Shown here: positions 1 to 6,863 of the stretch, piece by piece
Layout of the letters: every line of letters starts with the position of its first letter
How positions within the stretch are numbered: the first letter of the stretch is position 1
Position numbers and translations under genes: made by a program
The notes under the pieces: generated by a model
Databases searched by the model: none
The model's input: only the letters and a program-made list of their open reading frames with translations
Told to the model about the DNA's origin: nothing
Source: Chitinophagaceae bacterium
GTDB taxonomy: Bacteria > Bacteroidota > Bacteroidia > Chitinophagales > Chitinophagaceae
DNA length: 9,212 nt
Direction of reading: 5' to 3'
NCBI GenBank assembly: GCA_025963615.1
Contig: JAOQAL010000595.1
Span: 1-9,212, forward strand

Positions 1-1
1 T

Positions 2-538
2 TACTCCATTGTTTGTAGAGCTCAAAAAAATAATGATGCCGCGCTTATAAACTGGTAGGTAGCCACTTAAAAAAATGTATCTCGTTTTGAAATAGAAAAA
101 TCTGTGAATGGTTCGGCAATCAGACCCATTTCTTCGATCGTGCCTGACAACGAAAAATTGTCTTATGATTTTAAAGATATTGAGATAAAGGATGGCAATA
201 GTCTTTACCGGGTTAAAGTTATTCTGTATGATGGGAAACTGCGTTATTCTAATACCGTCGCATTAGTCTATAATACCAACGTAATGCTGATAACTTCCAT
301 TGCGCCAAACCCGGTACACCATTCAGCATTTGTTACCATAAGTTCCCCTGGAACTGCCTCTGTAAAATTGATGCTTTATGATGCACAGGGTAAAATCGTA
401 AGACAGTGGCAGCAGCAATTTACCGGCGGCACCAATGTATTTGCTTTGCAACTGGCTGATCTGGTAAATGGGATTTATTTCCTTTCAGGAACTGACGGGA
501 ATTTTAAAATCAATGTGACGAGATTAGTCAAACAATAG
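2..538 (+). pseudogene. 3' remnant of a T9SS-secreted protein with a type A C-terminal sorting domain and two in-frame stops
   Basis: The frame starting at base 2 encodes protein-like sequence up to the TAG at 536-538, but is broken by TAG at 56-58 and TAA at 68-70. Reading through gives ..NNDAALINW*VAT*KNVSRFEIEKS, which resembles the beta-sandwich segment that usually precedes the sorting domain in Bacteroidota exoproteins (normal form about W-[EK]-VATE-KNVSRFEIEKS). Both stops sit where Glu or Lys codons are expected. After the break the frame is open for about 155 codons. The last ~80 residues look like a T9SS type A sorting domain: IAPNPV, then LMLYDAQGKIVRQW, then LVNGIYFLSG, ending RLVKQ. 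Such domains direct export across the outer membrane by the type IX system. A GTG at 104 could open a 144-residue frame, but it would lack a signal peptide and cut into the fold, so I do not take it as a real start. The 5' part of the gene lies outside the window. Sequencing error is the main alternative to real decay. Confidence 0.8.
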
Positions 539-568
539 AGCGGAAAGGAACGGCCTGGCAGAATGGGC

Positions 569-2827
569 TTAAAGCTTAAATAATTTAGTGAGGCCGCTTA
601 TGTTTTTTTTGAATTTCTTTAATTCCTTTTTTTGCTGCTTAATGAATGAGTTTTCTTCGAGTTGGCCTAGTACGTTATCCATTTCTTCCCTGGATTCATA
701 AACCATTTTCCGGAATTCATTATTATAATCTTTTGCCCTGGATTCGTAAATACTTTTTGTCATCCATTCTTTGGTGGTAACTGAATCATCTATTAATTTT
801 CTAAAAATATTCTTGTCAAGATCTTTTGGACTAATGTTTAATATTTCAAGTAGGGAAGCAAAGGCATGCTGGAATTTTTGATCATTATACAGTAAACCAT
901 TTTTCTCATAGTAAGCATGGACACTTTCCCAGTCTTTAATTTTACCGCTATGAATGTTTTCGATAAGTTTATCTACCACATTCGTTGGCATCAGTTGACC
1001 TCCGATGTTTTTCCAGGCTGTCCGGCTTACCCGTTTTGGTAAAGCTTCATAAAATTTTTCCCAGGAATTGATTTGGTGCCGTCGTATGAAATGAAGTAAC
1101 TGTGAAACGCCGTAGTAAACAATAAGCTCTTTAAACAGGATATAAGCCTGTGGTACTTTGATAAGTTGTACTTTGCGGTGACTATTTTCAAAACCTTCGG
1201 CAAGAATTTCAAGTTCGTTCAGCTCTTCGCTTGGTTCATCCAGCAGCCGGCCGCCGATTTTCGAGTCCTTATTTTCTTTGATTTCCTCCTCATTTTTTAT
1301 TGCATAGGCTTTCTCTGTAAACTTTATCAGTAATTCAAGGGCGTTGAACATTTCATTAATACTGTCAGGTGCCAGGAAATCGTATTCTATCAGTTGGGTT
1401 TTGTCAATGCGCTTGTCCCGGTCGGGATACTTGGAGGCGTTACGGGCCAATGCGTACATATTATACATAAACCAATACCCCGGCATCACGACTAACTTAT
1501 CATGGGTTACATCATTGCTGACTAATGAAAACGGAAGGGGTATATTTAATTCAGCCGGGAAGTCGCCCTTGGCGATCAGCGTAAATGTTGCAAACATGGA
1601 ATTATGCTTCAGGCTTACACAGAGTCCCGGCCAAAAGCCTCGTCCCGCAATAATTTCCCCATCGGCTCCGCGGCTGTTATGATTGGAACCAATGGTGGCA
1701 CCCGCCGCCATATTGCTTTGACCCATTACCAGGGCAGCACATAAAAAAGAATTGTTATGATGCTGCTCATGAGCAGGAAATATCAATGAGTTCAATACTT
1801 CGCAGCAGGAGATGGTTGCATTATTGCCTAAATAAGAATTAATAAGCCTTGCACCATATTTCAATTGTGAATGCGAGGCCATAACAAACCGCACGGCTTT
1901 TACACCATAAAATATTCTGCATCCAACACCAATAATTCCATTTACTATTTCACAACCTTCGCCAATTTGTGATTTTGCTTCAGGGGATGATTTTATCGTG
2001 AGGTTTTTTAACTTGTTGGCACCTTTAATATAGGCGTCGCTACCCACCCATACATCTTTAATAATAGCCGTGTTTTTAATGACCGTACGATCGCCGATTT
2101 TACCGTAATAGCCGCGGTGGGTATCAAATTGTTTTTGTGTAAACTGTTTGAATTTTTCCATCAGTACGCTATCAGCCCTATGACGCGACCATAAATACGC
2201 ATCGCCCGGCAACATTCCATCGAACGGAAGTATACTGCGTCCGGCGTTTTCATTGCAAACTTCCAGCCAGATGCGTAGCGATTCATCCTCACCTTCTTTT
2301 AAAACTCCATTGCCAAATTTAGCATGGTCCGTGGTGGCCAATTCATTGACATTAATGATCATTACTTCATTCCCGGTAATATAATGACTCATAAAGCTCA
2401 CGTTACTTACTACTACATTGTCCCCGAAATCGCAGCTGATGATCGTACTGTCATATAGCCCAACCTGTAAACGGATATTGTTAAATTCGAGGTATAAGGG
2501 TTCTAATTTCCCGATGCGCACCAGGCCAAAGAATCTGCAGTTTTTTACCAACTCGGGATCAAATAAGTCGGATACCCATATTTTATTCCAGTCATCGGAG
2601 GTGTTATTGTTGCGAACAAGCACTTCAATTTCATGCGCTGTTAGTCCACGGTATTGAATGCCACTGCGGTTCTGCTTATTCCGGAGATAATATTCATTTT
2701 TTCCTTTCGGAAGATATTCCGGCGCAATAAAATTATAACCGAGGCTTCCTAAAGCACTTTTCCGTATCTCGTTCATGGGATGGGTTTTGGAATTTAAAAC
2801 CGGTAATTGCCGGGTTAAAAGTTTCAT
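569..2827 (-). CDS. DUF4954-family left-handed beta-helix (hexapeptide-repeat) protein
   Basis: This gene encodes 752 residues and is read leftward, with its ATG at 2825-2827. I recognise it as a DUF4954-type protein of Bacteroidota; the biochemical function is unknown. Residues ~58-110 match the usual family opening (YRGLTAHEIEVL, then DDW and FFGLVRIGKLE). Residues ~115-435 show irregular hexapeptide-type turns typical of a left-handed beta-helix, such as IGDRTVI, VGSDAYI, IGEGCEI, IGVGCRI and LGNNATI. A His/Asn-rich stretch, HEQHHNNSF (353-361) followed by GQSNMAAGATIGSNHNSR (369-386), is the most conspicuous candidate active or ligand site. Residues ~490-752 are mostly helical and charged, ending in a basic coiled-coil-like tail (QQKKELKKFKKN). 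No signal peptide is seen, so it is probably cytoplasmic. Beta-helix proteins often transfer acyl groups or bind nucleotide sugars, but this is not shown here. It starts 26 bp after the glmS stop and is probably in the same operon. An AAGGA lies only about 2 nt before the ATG, too close for a normal Shine-Dalgarno; Met18 (2774-2776) is an alternative start. Confidence 0.85.
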   Translation of the reverse strand: MKLLTRQLPVLNSKTHPMNEIRKSALGSLGYNFIAPEYLPKGKNEYYLRNKQNRSGIQYRGLTAHEIEVLVRNNNTSDDWNKIWVSDLFDPELVKNCRFFGLVRIGKLEPLYLEFNNIRLQVGLYDSTIISCDFGDNVVVSNVSFMSHYITGNEVMIINVNELATTDHAKFGNGVLKEGEDESLRIWLEVCNENAGRSILPFDGMLPGDAYLWSRHRADSVLMEKFKQFTQKQFDTHRGYYGKIGDRTVIKNTAIIKDVWVGSDAYIKGANKLKNLTIKSSPEAKSQIGEGCEIVNGIIGVGCRIFYGVKAVRFVMASHSQLKYGARLINSYLGNNATISCCEVLNSLIFPAHEQHHNNSFLCAALVMGQSNMAAGATIGSNHNSRGADGEIIAGRGFWPGLCVSLKHNSMFATFTLIAKGDFPAELNIPLPFSLVSNDVTHDKLVVMPGYWFMYNMYALARNASKYPDRDKRIDKTQLIEYDFLAPDSINEMFNALELLIKFTEKAYAIKNEEEIKENKDSKIGGRLLDEPSEELNELEILAEGFENSHRKVQLIKVPQAYILFKELIVYYGVSQLLHFIRRHQINSWEKFYEALPKRVSRTAWKNIGGQLMPTNVVDKLIENIHSGKIKDWESVHAYYEKNGLLYNDQKFQHAFASLLEILNISPKDLDKNIFRKLIDDSVTTKEWMTKSIYESRAKDYNNEFRKMVYESREEMDNVLGQLEENSFIKQQKKELKKFKKNISGLTKLFKL

Positions 2828-2853
2828 TTCCTTAACTGGTCAACTTGAAAAAT

Positions 2854-4689
2854 CTATTCTACCGTGACGGACTTTGCCAGGTTGCGGGGCTTGTCAACAT
2901 CACATCCTTTGGCAACGCCTATATAATACGCCAATAATTGCAACGGGATTACACTTAGCATGGGGGCGAGAATTTCATCGGCCTCCGGAACTACCATCAC
3001 GTCATTACAAAGAGCTGCCGTGTAATCATCTCCTTCACTTATTACAGCAATTAACTTTCCTTTTCTTGCTTTAATCTCCTGCATATTGCTGACAATTTTT
3101 TCGTGATACGAATCTTTGGTTGCTACAAATACGACAGGCAAGTTTTCATCCACCAGCGCAATGGGCCCGTGTTTCATTTCAGCGGCAGGATAGCCCTCTG
3201 CATGGATATAGGATATTTCTTTAAGTTTCAAGGCTCCTTCAAGAGCTACGGCAAAATTATAACCGCGGCCAAGGTATAAAGCGTCAGATGCCTCTTTATA
3301 TTTTTCTGCTAATCTTTTAATGTGCTCACTGCTTTCAAGTACTTTGCTTACTTTTTGTGGGATTTCATGCAGTTCATTTAGCAGATGCATATACCGTTCC
3401 TTATCTATGGATCCTTTGTCGTGAGCAACTTTTAAAGCAATCATTGTTAATACAGCCAACTGGGCTGTAAAGGCTTTGGTGGACGCTACGCCGATTTCTG
3501 GTCCTGCATGCGTGTAGGCGCCACCGTGACTGACTCGGGCAATAGAGGAGCCTACCACATTGACTACCCCGAGGATAATCGCGCCTTTTGCTTTTGCTGT
3601 TTCAATAGCCACCAGGGTATCCGCGGTCTCACCGCTTTGTGAAATGGCAATAATGACATCTCCTTTATTGATTACAGGATTGCGATAGCGGAATTCTGAT
3701 GCATATTCCACTTCCACATTAATGCGGCAGAGTTCTTCAAAGATATATTCGGCAACCAGCCCGGCGTGCCAGCTTGTGCCGCACGCTATGATTACAATCC
3801 GGTTCGCATTCATGATCTGCCCGGAGTATTGCTGAATACCACTCATGGTTATCGTTCCGGCTATTGCATCCAGGCGTCCACGTAAACAGTCATAAATAGT
3901 TTGTGGTTGTTCAAAAATTTCTTTCAGCATGAAATGATCATAACCCACTTTTTCAATCGCGGCCAGTTCAATATCTAATTTTTGAACATAGGGCGTGATC
4001 GTTTCATTTCCAAGGTTTTTCAGAATTAATTCATCCGGTTTAATGATAGCCAGTTCATAGTCGTTAACATAAACGACTTCCTTGGTGTATTCAAGCATCG
4101 GAGAAGCATCAGAACCCAGGAAATGCTCACCTTTGCCAATACCGATCACCAGGGGACTTCCTTTCCTTGCCGCAATGATCGTACCCGGGGTTTCTTCATC
4201 AAGTAACAGAATCACATAAGCGCCCACAACACGTTTTAGTGCTATCCTCACAGCTTCTTCTAATGAGCAATGATTATTTGTTTTGATATCTTCCACAAAA
4301 TTCAGGAGCACTTCGGTATCTGTATCGCTTTTAAATGAATAGCCTTTTTTTAAAAGCTCCTGCTTTAACTGCGCATAGTTCTCTATGATTCCGTTATGGA
4401 TCATCGCCAGTTTCCCACTGGCGGAACTATGTGGATGTGCATTCCGGTCGTTCGGTTCGCCATGCGTTGCCCATCGGGTATGACCAATACCAACATGGGC
4501 GTGCAGGTCTTTACCAACTATTGAATCTTCCAGTTCAGCTACTTTACCTTTTTTCTTATAGACCTTTAACCCGCCATTCTGCAGGGCAACGCCGGTGCTG
4601 TCGTAGCCGCGGTATTCTAATCGCTTGAGGCCTTTAATAATAACAGGATAAGCTTCCCTGGGACCGGTATATCCAACAATTCCACACAT
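2854..4689 (-). CDS. glmS: Glutamine--fructose-6-phosphate aminotransferase (isomerizing)
   Basis: GlmS converts fructose-6-phosphate and glutamine to glucosamine-6-phosphate and glutamate, the first step towards UDP-GlcNAc for peptidoglycan and LPS in the cytoplasm. The 611 residues match the family's usual length. The protein begins MCGIVGYTG, with Cys2 becoming the N-terminal nucleophile after Met removal. The glutaminase domain (about 1-240) carries HTRWATHG (70-77), NGIIENY (99-105) and DTDTE (122-126). The first SIS domain contains CGTSWHAG (303-310), SQSGETADT (350-358) and STKAFT (403-408). The second contains LEGALKLKEISY (483-494) and HGPIAL (507-512). The C-terminus LAKSVTVE supplies the lysine and tail that bridge the two active sites. 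The start is fixed by the need for Cys at position 2. No residue appears lost. The gene lies 113 bp downstream of mgtE and 26 bp upstream of the DUF4954 gene on the same strand. The gap before it holds a LacI/PurR-like palindrome, and nothing in it resembles the glmS ribozyme of Firmicutes. Confidence 0.98.
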   Translation of the reverse strand: MCGIVGYTGPREAYPVIIKGLKRLEYRGYDSTGVALQNGGLKVYKKKGKVAELEDSIVGKDLHAHVGIGHTRWATHGEPNDRNAHPHSSASGKLAMIHNGIIENYAQLKQELLKKGYSFKSDTDTEVLLNFVEDIKTNNHCSLEEAVRIALKRVVGAYVILLLDEETPGTIIAARKGSPLVIGIGKGEHFLGSDASPMLEYTKEVVYVNDYELAIIKPDELILKNLGNETITPYVQKLDIELAAIEKVGYDHFMLKEIFEQPQTIYDCLRGRLDAIAGTITMSGIQQYSGQIMNANRIVIIACGTSWHAGLVAEYIFEELCRINVEVEYASEFRYRNPVINKGDVIIAISQSGETADTLVAIETAKAKGAIILGVVNVVGSSIARVSHGGAYTHAGPEIGVASTKAFTAQLAVLTMIALKVAHDKGSIDKERYMHLLNELHEIPQKVSKVLESSEHIKRLAEKYKEASDALYLGRGYNFAVALEGALKLKEISYIHAEGYPAAEMKHGPIALVDENLPVVFVATKDSYHEKIVSNMQEIKARKGKLIAVISEGDDYTAALCNDVMVVPEADEILAPMLSVIPLQLLAYYIGVAKGCDVDKPRNLAKSVTVE

Positions 4690-4709
4690 AGACGTAGAGG
4701 TATCTGATT

Positions 4710-4725
4710 ACGCAAACGTTTGTTT
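4710..4725. promoter_or_regulatory. LacI/PurR-like operator candidate upstream of glmS
   Basis: The 16-mer ACGCAAACGTTTGTTT contains the perfect 10-bp palindrome CAAACGTTTG (4713-4722) with a central CG. It matches the ideal PurR-type palindrome ACGCAAACGTTTGCGT at 14 of 16 positions, as recalled from enterobacterial PurR sites. It lies 21-36 bp before the glmS ATG, where a bound repressor could block transcription or early elongation. A second palindrome, TTGCGCAA, lies at 4755-4762. No regulator gene is visible in the window. A 10-bp palindrome in a 113-bp gap can occur by chance (about one in ten), so this is only a candidate. Confidence 0.3.
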
Positions 4726-4802
4726 AAAATGCGAAAATCCAAAAAATCAGGCATTTGCGCAACTATTTGCCAAAAACTATGAGGAGAACGATAAAAATTA
4801 AC

Positions 4803-6185
4803 TTATAGTAACGTTCCTTTCAAAATGGTAAATGCCACTGAAAAATAGATTATTAAGCCTGTTACATCCACCAGGGTCGCCACGAACGGGGCAGAACTGA
4901 CAGCAGGATCAGCACCTGACTTTTTTAATATAATAGGTAGCATGGAACCGCTTAGAGTGCCCCATAAAACCACCCCAATCAATGAGAGGCCAACAGTTAT
5001 GCCAATAAAAAGATAATGGATACCATAAAGATGGGGAAATATTTGTGACCAGATAATGATCCGCAAAAAACCAATTAATCCCAGCACAGAGCCGAGCAAC
5101 AAGCCGGAGATAATTTCTCTTCTCATTACCCGCCACCAGTCGGCGACTGTGATTTCCCCCACAGCCATGGCCTGTATAATAAGGGTGGAGGCTTGTGAAC
5201 CGCTATTACCACCACTTGATATGATCAGGGGAACAAATAAAGCCAACACTACGGCCCTTGCAATTTCGTCCTGGAAATAACCCATGGCTGTTGCCGTTAG
5301 CATTTCACCCAGGAACAGCACCACCAGCCATACTATTCTTTTGCGGAACAATTTTAAGATAGGTATTTCGAGATAGGGTTGTTCAAGGGCTTCTGTACCG
5401 CCGATTTTTTGCATGTCTTCGCTGAATTCTTCACTGGCTACCCATAACATATCATCGATGGTAACAATGCCAAGTAATTTATTGCTTTGGCTTACTACCG
5501 GCAGCGCCACCCGATTATTCATTTTAAATATTTCACTCGCTGTTTCCTGGTCATCTAAAGCATTTAATGCGACAACGCGGTCATCCATTAATTCAGAAAC
5601 CCTTTTATCCGGCGGGTTCAGTATAAATTCACGGATCCGGATATCGTCCAGTAATTCTCCTTGTTCATTAATTACATAAATCACATTGATTGTTTCACTG
5701 TCTTTACCGTATTTACGGATGGTAGCAAATACTTCTTCAATCGTGTTTTCGGGATAAACATAAACATAGTCGGGGGTCATCAACCTTCCAATACTGTTTT
5801 CCGGGTATCCAAGTAAGGATAATGTTATTTTTCGCTCATCGGGATTCAGGAGTTTTATCAATTCCCGGACAACATTGCTCGGCAGCCCTTCCAGGAAGTC
5901 GGTTCTATCATCCGCTGGTAGTTCATTTAATAATTCGGCCGTAGTCGCCGGGGGAAGTTCCTGTATAATTCTTTTCTGAACGGGGAATTCAAGAATTTTG
6001 AAGACGCTGGCTGCCCGGTGCACAGACATATTAGCGATGATCTGGCTTTCATAATCAGGGTATTCATATATCAGGTCAGCCACATCGCTGATATTCTGAT
6101 CATTCAGGAAATCACGTATCTGGAGCTTATTCTCCGTTTTGATAACTTCTTCAAACTGCTCTTGCAATTCTGGTTCTAAGGTCAT
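4803..6185 (-). CDS. mgtE: MgtE-family magnesium channel/transporter
   Basis: MgtE is a homodimeric inner-membrane Mg2+ channel gated by its own cytoplasmic Mg2+-sensing domains. The 460 residues fit the family. Residues ~1-130 form the helical MgtE N domain (PPATTAELLNELPADDRTDF, then LEGLP). GRLMTPDYV (133-141) leads into a pair of CBS domains up to ~255. From ~281 onward there are five hydrophobic segments. The pore signatures are intact: PLIISSGGNSGSQAST (319-334) and GADPAVSSAPFVATLVDVTG (424-443). Asp440 appears to correspond to the pore aspartate that selects Mg2+ in the Thermus protein. The start is the only early Met; the next is Met53, inside the N domain. It is the first gene of the leftward block mgtE, glmS, DUF4954, but the 113-bp gap to glmS leaves room for a separate glmS promoter. 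It diverges from the SET gene. No M-box-like leader fits in the short upstream gap. Confidence 0.96.
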   Translation of the reverse strand: MTLEPELQEQFEEVIKTENKLQIRDFLNDQNISDVADLIYEYPDYESQIIANMSVHRAASVFKILEFPVQKRIIQELPPATTAELLNELPADDRTDFLEGLPSNVVRELIKLLNPDERKITLSLLGYPENSIGRLMTPDYVYVYPENTIEEVFATIRKYGKDSETINVIYVINEQGELLDDIRIREFILNPPDKRVSELMDDRVVALNALDDQETASEIFKMNNRVALPVVSQSNKLLGIVTIDDMLWVASEEFSEDMQKIGGTEALEQPYLEIPILKLFRKRIVWLVVLFLGEMLTATAMGYFQDEIARAVVLALFVPLIISSGGNSGSQASTLIIQAMAVGEITVADWWRVMRREIISGLLLGSVLGLIGFLRIIIWSQIFPHLYGIHYLFIGITVGLSLIGVVLWGTLSGSMLPIILKKSGADPAVSSAPFVATLVDVTGLIIYFSVAFTILKGTLL

Positions 6186-6189
6186 GAAG

Positions 6190-6197
6190 CAAATGTA
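6190..6197 (-). promoter_or_regulatory. Possible Bacteroidota -7 box (TACATTTG) for mgtE
   Basis: Read on the minus strand, TACATTTG fits the Bacteroidota -7 consensus TAnnTTTG and ends 4 nt before the mgtE ATG. If used, transcription would start at or next to the start codon and give a leaderless or nearly leaderless message. I see no -33 TTTG at the usual distance of about 19-21 nt upstream, which weakens the call. Confidence 0.3.
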
Positions 6198-6294
6198 CGA
6201 TCCGATGTGTTTTATGTATAACCGTATTCAGAATAACCAGGAATTTATTTGCCTTCTGCCCGCCCTGGACCGCAAAAACATGATAAGGGGGCTT

Positions 6295-6302
6295 TACTTT
6301 TG
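6295..6302 (+). promoter_or_regulatory. Possible Bacteroidota -7 box (TACTTTTG) for the SET gene
   Basis: TACTTTTG matches the TAnnTTTG -7 consensus of the Bacteroidota housekeeping sigma factor. It lies 27 nt before the ATG at 6330, which would leave a leader of about 20 AT-rich bases without a Shine-Dalgarno, as is common in this phylum. No clear TTTG -33 element is found at the expected spacing; the nearest upstream TTTG (6248-6251) is too far away. Confidence 0.4.
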
Positions 6303-6329
6303 AGCATTATATATTAATATTATTCATTT

Positions 6330-6728
6330 ATGATTCTTCCCTGTTTGTTTATTGCCGTTACAGACAATATGGGCCGTGGAGTTTTTACGTCTGAAAATAT
6401 CGACGCCGGTACCGTCATCGAAGTTTCGCCTGTAATCGTTATGAGTAGCGAAGAGAGAAAATTGCTTGATAAAACCCTGCTGCATGATTATATTTTTGAA
6501 TGGCAAGCGGAAAAAAATAATCCAGCAGCTACCGGATGCTGTATGGCCTTGGGCTATACTCCCGTTTATAATCATTCTTATCGGTCAAACTGCGAGTATG
6601 AAATGGATTTTGAGGCGGAACTGATAAAAATCAAAACAGTACATTTCGTAAAAGCGGGCCAGGAGTTATTCATTAATTATAACGGAGACTGGAATGACAG
6701 TAAGCCGGTTTGGTTTGAGGCAAAATAG
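6330..6728 (+). CDS. Small SET-domain protein, putative protein-lysine methyltransferase
   Basis: This 132-residue protein is essentially a bare SET domain, the fold that transfers methyl groups from S-adenosylmethionine to lysine side chains. GRGVFTSENIDAGTVIEVSP (15-34) is the N-terminal SET motif that helps bind the cofactor. YNHSYRSNCEYE (80-91) is the NHSxxPN-type motif, with Ser in place of the usual Pro. GQELFINYNGD (110-120) is the C-terminal motif with the catalytic-type tyrosine at 117. DYIFEW (53-58) matches a segment common in bacterial members. There is no pre-SET or Cys-rich post-SET region, signal peptide or membrane segment, so it should be cytoplasmic. The substrate is unknown; ribosomal or DNA-associated proteins are possible but unsupported. 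The ATG is preceded by AT-rich sequence and a possible -7 box. It diverges from mgtE and converges on mutS, so it appears monocistronic. The family identification is firm; the activity is inferred. Confidence 0.87.
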   Translation: MILPCLFIAVTDNMGRGVFTSENIDAGTVIEVSPVIVMSSEERKLLDKTLLHDYIFEWQAEKNNPAATGCCMALGYTPVYNHSYRSNCEYEMDFEAELIKIKTVHFVKAGQELFINYNGDWNDSKPVWFEAK

Positions 6729-6863
6729 GGAAAGCTACGAGCTGCAAGCTGCGAGAAAAGCTGCGAGCTATGAGCTGCAAGCTTCAAGACCTACAGTTCG
6801 GTAACTTACTTCAGTCTCGCAGCTCATAGCTTGCAGCTCGCTGCTCGTACCTCACAGCTTTCT
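6729..6863. repeat. Inverted pair of degenerate AGCTRYR heptad arrays filling the SET-mutS gap
   Basis: The left arm, read on the plus strand, is AGCTACG, AGCTGCA, AGCTGCG, a 5-nt interruption AGAAA, then AGCTGCG, AGCTATG, AGCTGCA, AGCTTCA (6733-6786). The right arm, read on the minus strand from 6859 down to 6818, is AGCTGTG, AGGTACG, AGCAGCG, AGCTGCA, AGCTATG, AGCTGCG. Every unit is 7 bp and most keep the AGCT core. The arms are mutual inverted repeats with matching unit order in the inner part, and they enclose a 28-bp core (6787-6814) that does not follow the heptad pattern. The element occupies the whole gap between two convergent stop codons. I know of no protein-coding or RNA-gene explanation. 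It resembles intergenic repeat families found in multiple copies in some Bacteroidota genomes, but copy number cannot be judged here. Confidence 0.9.
6760..6837. terminator. Long hairpin, possible bidirectional transcription terminator
   Basis: The left arm 6760-6781 pairs with 6816-6837 over 22 positions with only two imperfect pairs (one G-U and one A-C on the plus-strand transcript), around a 34-nt loop. Further pairing continues outward after a 5-nt bulge. It lies just beyond the stop codons of the convergent SET and mutS genes, so it could stop or protect both transcripts. There is no U-tract directly after the stem on either strand, so this is not a classic intrinsic terminator. Confidence 0.35.

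Noticed and set aside
56..70. Stop-codon reassignment of TAG or TAA to an amino acid
   Set aside because: TAG and TAA are used as normal terminators by the other genes here (TAG for glmS, the SET gene and mutS; TAA for mgtE and the DUF4954 gene) at the expected protein ends.
69..75. A frameshift at the 7-A run in the T9SS gene
   Set aside because: Sequence on both sides of the run reads correctly in the same frame; the alternative frame has stops at 16-18 and 31-33. The defect is nonsense, not a shift.
104..538. A complete 144-residue gene starting at the GTG at 104
   Set aside because: The frame continues upstream with protein-like sequence through two stops, and the supposed product would be a sorting domain with no signal peptide and a truncated preceding fold.
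4690..4802. glmS ribozyme or a clear mgtE terminator
   Set aside because: The gap is too short and lacks the ribozyme core; inverted repeats here have stems of only 4-5 bp, and no stem followed by a U-tract is seen.
6186..6329. M-box magnesium riboswitch upstream of mgtE
   Set aside because: The 144-bp gap is shared with a divergent gene and shows no extended paired structure; M-boxes are chiefly known from Firmicutes and Actinobacteria.
6782..6815. tRNA or other structured RNA gene in the hairpin loop
   Set aside because: The loop is only 34 nt, and its TTCGGTAAC does not fit a T-arm in a complete cloverleaf.
6729..6863. CRISPR array
   Set aside because: Units are 7 bp with no regular spacers, the arms are inverted relative to each other, and there are no cas genes.
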